Shown piece after piece: positions 5,915-7,694 of a stretch of DNA of 7,694 nucleotides (the first letter of the stretch is position 1; every line of letters starts with the position of its first letter). The notes under the pieces were generated by a model that was given only the letters and a program-made list of their open reading frames with translations, did no database searches and was not told where the DNA came from. The translations under genes were made by a program, and so were the position numbers. The stretch is from Treponema sp. (GTDB lineage: Bacteria > Spirochaetota > Spirochaetia > Treponematales > Treponemataceae). Location: NCBI GenBank assembly GCA_017544745.1, contig JAFYDO010000087.1, positions 1 to 7,694 on the forward strand, read 5' to 3'.

Positions 5915-7694
5915 TTACTTGGAAATAAACTTAAGGAACTCGGCTGCATTCAGAGGATTAGCAAACATATATCCCTGGATGTAGTCGCAGTTAAGATAGA
6001 TTACCATATCATACTGGCCAAGATCTTCTACACCCTCTGCAACTGTTTCCATATTCAAATCCTTAATCATAGAAACTGTTTTGTGCAGAATAACGCGTGC
6101 TTTTTCATCATTTACCGCAGACTGAATGAGGGCTCTGTCCAGCTTTACATACTTAAACGGATATTTTACCAGTGTGTTTGTATTTGAAAGACCTGTTCCG
6201 TAATTATCCAGCGAGAACATCATATTGTGATCCTTCATAATGTTCATGTTGCGCAGTAATATTTCGTTTGCAGCAATCGTTGTTGTTTCTGTTACATCAA
6301 GATTTATATATTCATAATCAAGATTGTAATAATCCAGAACTTCAAAAATGTGTTCGTACATTTTTTCCTGCATACACTGAATTACAGAAAGGTTTACGTG
6401 AATCTTTTCTATGCCTTTTTCCCAAAGACGGTTTTCTGAATAAAAACGGCAGACTTCATTTAATACAAAGTTTCCTATGAGAAGAGCAAGTCCGTTCTTT
6501 TCTGCAAGCGGAATAAATTCATCCGGTTCAATATATCCAAACTCTTCTGTCTTTAATCTTATGAGCGCTTCGGCACTTGTATAGCCTGCTTTTGCAATAT
6601 TGTAAATTGGCTGGTACACAACCTCAAAATTATTCTGATTCATTGACTCTTCGAGAATCTGAATAATTCGATTTTCACGACGGCGTTTTTCAAGAATACT
6701 TACATCTGCGTGATAAACAGAACCTGCAGTAATTACAGTTTTATCTTCCAGAGAATCTTCAAGCAGGTCGAGCAGATCTTCTATTGTTCCAACATCATCA
6801 GGAATTTTTACCGTCTTTATGCTTATAGCCAGAGAAACTTCTACAGGTCCACATTTAACAGGTTCCCTAAAATAATTATTTATTCTTTCTACTATTTTGC
6901 GGCTCTTTTCGTCTGATTCAAACGGAACAATAATTGCAATTTTTTCATACGTAAGGCGGAAAATCGTTTCTGAACCGGTAATCTCTTTTAAAGTATTCGT
7001 AACTTCTTTATAAAAGGCGTCGCGGTTAACTTCGCCAAGAGAATTAAGAATATGAAAAAGCGATTCGGCATAAATACCTATGATTAAGTTTCTGTGATGC
7101 ATGGCAAAATCGGACTGACATTTTACCTTAAAGGCAAGACGGCTAAACAGATGACTTTCTGAATCCACATAATCATCCGGATTTTCCATAGACAGATATG
7201 TAATAAGGATTGTGAGCGCAAACATAAAGCCTGTAATAAGCAGCATTGGATAGATAGTCTGAATTATAGCGGTTGCAAAACAGGCACAGGTATAGAACAT
7301 GAGCGAAACAGTCTGATTTGTTGTAAACTGATTACGATGGCGCAAAAAGTGAATCAGACCCGCAATAAGATAGAACAGGTCCAGTACGTAATAACCATAG
7401 AACAGTATGTTATGACACAACTCAAGGTCTTCATTAAACCAGAAAATAAAATGTGTAAACGGAGAGGTAATTGTAAAAACATTAAAGAAAAGATAAATAC
7501 CAAAGAACCACCAGAAACGTTTTTTAGGAAGCCGCCGGTTGTTTTCGGAAAGTGCATAAAGACAGATATAAAAGCAAAGCGGAATTGCATTAAAGATTAT
7601 ATAATAAGCAATAATAATTATATAATTAAGCCACAGCGTCTTTGCACTTATGTACTTAATCAGAAAAACAGACGCAATGTTACAAAGACTGGAA
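5915..7694 (-). CDS. Membrane-anchored degenerate GGDEF / EAL domain protein (5' end cut by window edge)
   Basis: Cyclic-di-GMP related protein, 592 residues visible; the frame stays open to position 7693, so the start lies outside the window. At least five hydrophobic segments precede the linker ENPDDYVD, forming a membrane sensor module. Next comes a GGDEF-fold domain whose signature is replaced by TYEKI (in FRLTYEKIAIIVPF), so it cannot be a cyclase. The EAL domain follows: EALIR (Glu codon 6571-6569), NLS, DVTE, a DNYGTG loop, KLDR, AEGVE and IQGY near the C terminus. Metal- and base-equivalent residues of the EAL, NLS, TE, K, E and Q positions are present, but the loop normally DDFGTG has Asn for the second Asp (codon 6205-6203). 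It is therefore either a weak phosphodiesterase or a c-di-GMP receptor. A TTG at 7420 is internal, since the residues upstream continue the membrane domain. The stop codon abuts that of the convergent neighbour. Confidence 0.92.
   Translation of the reverse strand, partial: SSLCNIASVFLIKYISAKTLWLNYIIIIAYYIIFNAIPLCFYICLYALSENNRRLPKKRFWWFFGIYLFFNVFTITSPFTHFIFWFNEDLELCHNILFYGYYVLDLFYLIAGLIHFLRHRNQFTTNQTVSLMFYTCACFATAIIQTIYPMLLITGFMFALTILITYLSMENPDDYVDSESHLFSRLAFKVKCQSDFAMHHRNLIIGIYAESLFHILNSLGEVNRDAFYKEVTNTLKEITGSETIFRLTYEKIAIIVPFESDEKSRKIVERINNYFREPVKCGPVEVSLAISIKTVKIPDDVGTIEDLLDLLEDSLEDKTVITAGSVYHADVSILEKRRRENRIIQILEESMNQNNFEVVYQPIYNIAKAGYTSAEALIRLKTEEFGYIEPDEFIPLAEKNGLALLIGNFVLNEVCRFYSENRLWEKGIEKIHVNLSVIQCMQEKMYEHIFEVLDYYNLDYEYINLDVTETTTIAANEILLRNMNIMKDHNMMFSLDNYGTGLSNTNTLVKYPFKYVKLDRALIQSAVNDEKARVILHKTVSMIKDLNMETVAEGVEDLGQYDMVIYLNCDYIQGYMFANPLNAAEFLKFISK

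Noticed and set aside
5915..7420. TTG at 7420 as the start of the EAL gene
   Set aside because: The same frame stays open for 91 more residues to the window edge and these encode further membrane helices; the real start is outside.
7354..7590. Minus-strand open frame overlapping the membrane part of the EAL gene
   Set aside because: It is in another frame of the same strand, over residues that clearly encode the continuing membrane domain.

Overview
The window looks like a chromosomal segment from a Gram-negative-type, fairly AT-rich bacterium. The best guess is a host-associated spirochaete of the Treponema type. The basis is a secreted protein with a C-terminal outer-membrane beta-barrel ending in phenylalanine, a large membrane-bound degenerate-GGDEF/EAL protein, and a clostridial/treponemal style YtrA-like GntR plus ABC-2 cassette. 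This assignment is inference, since no rRNA or other marker gene is present.

Layout. (1) Positions 1-1912, minus strand: a compact three-gene operon read leftwards, encoding a GntR/YtrA-type repressor, an ABC ATPase and an ABC-2 type permease that runs off the left edge. Gaps are 4 and 10 bp, with Shine-Dalgarno sequences overlapping the upstream stop region. The operon starts from a strong promoter (TTGACA, 17 bp, TATTAT) whose -10 and spacer lie in a perfect 14-bp inverted repeat, the evident operator. (2) Positions 1913-2055: a divergent regulatory interval with that promoter/operator and a dispersed-repeat-like hairpin element. The right end of the hairpin element appears to supply the -35 box for the rightward gene. 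(3) Positions 2056-5914, plus strand: a GNAT-type acetyltransferase gene, possibly leaderless, then 43 bp later a 995-residue exported protein combining a gluzincin metallopeptidase domain, a TolB-like beta-propeller, a charged linker and an outer-membrane barrel. (4) Positions 5915 to the right edge, minus strand: a membrane-anchored protein with a GGDEF domain that has lost its signature and an EAL domain that has one altered active-site residue. Its start lies beyond the window.

The GntR/ABC operon is probably a self-regulated export or stress module responding to envelope or antimicrobial insult. The acetyltransferase and three-domain protein probably form a second transcription unit acting at the outer membrane, with the peptidase facing the periplasm or cell surface. 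The EAL protein is convergent with this unit and its stop codon directly abuts that of the big protein, so no terminator separates them. Two genes are cut by the window edges (permease at its 3' end, EAL protein at its 5' end). No RNA genes, CRISPR arrays or transposase genes were seen.
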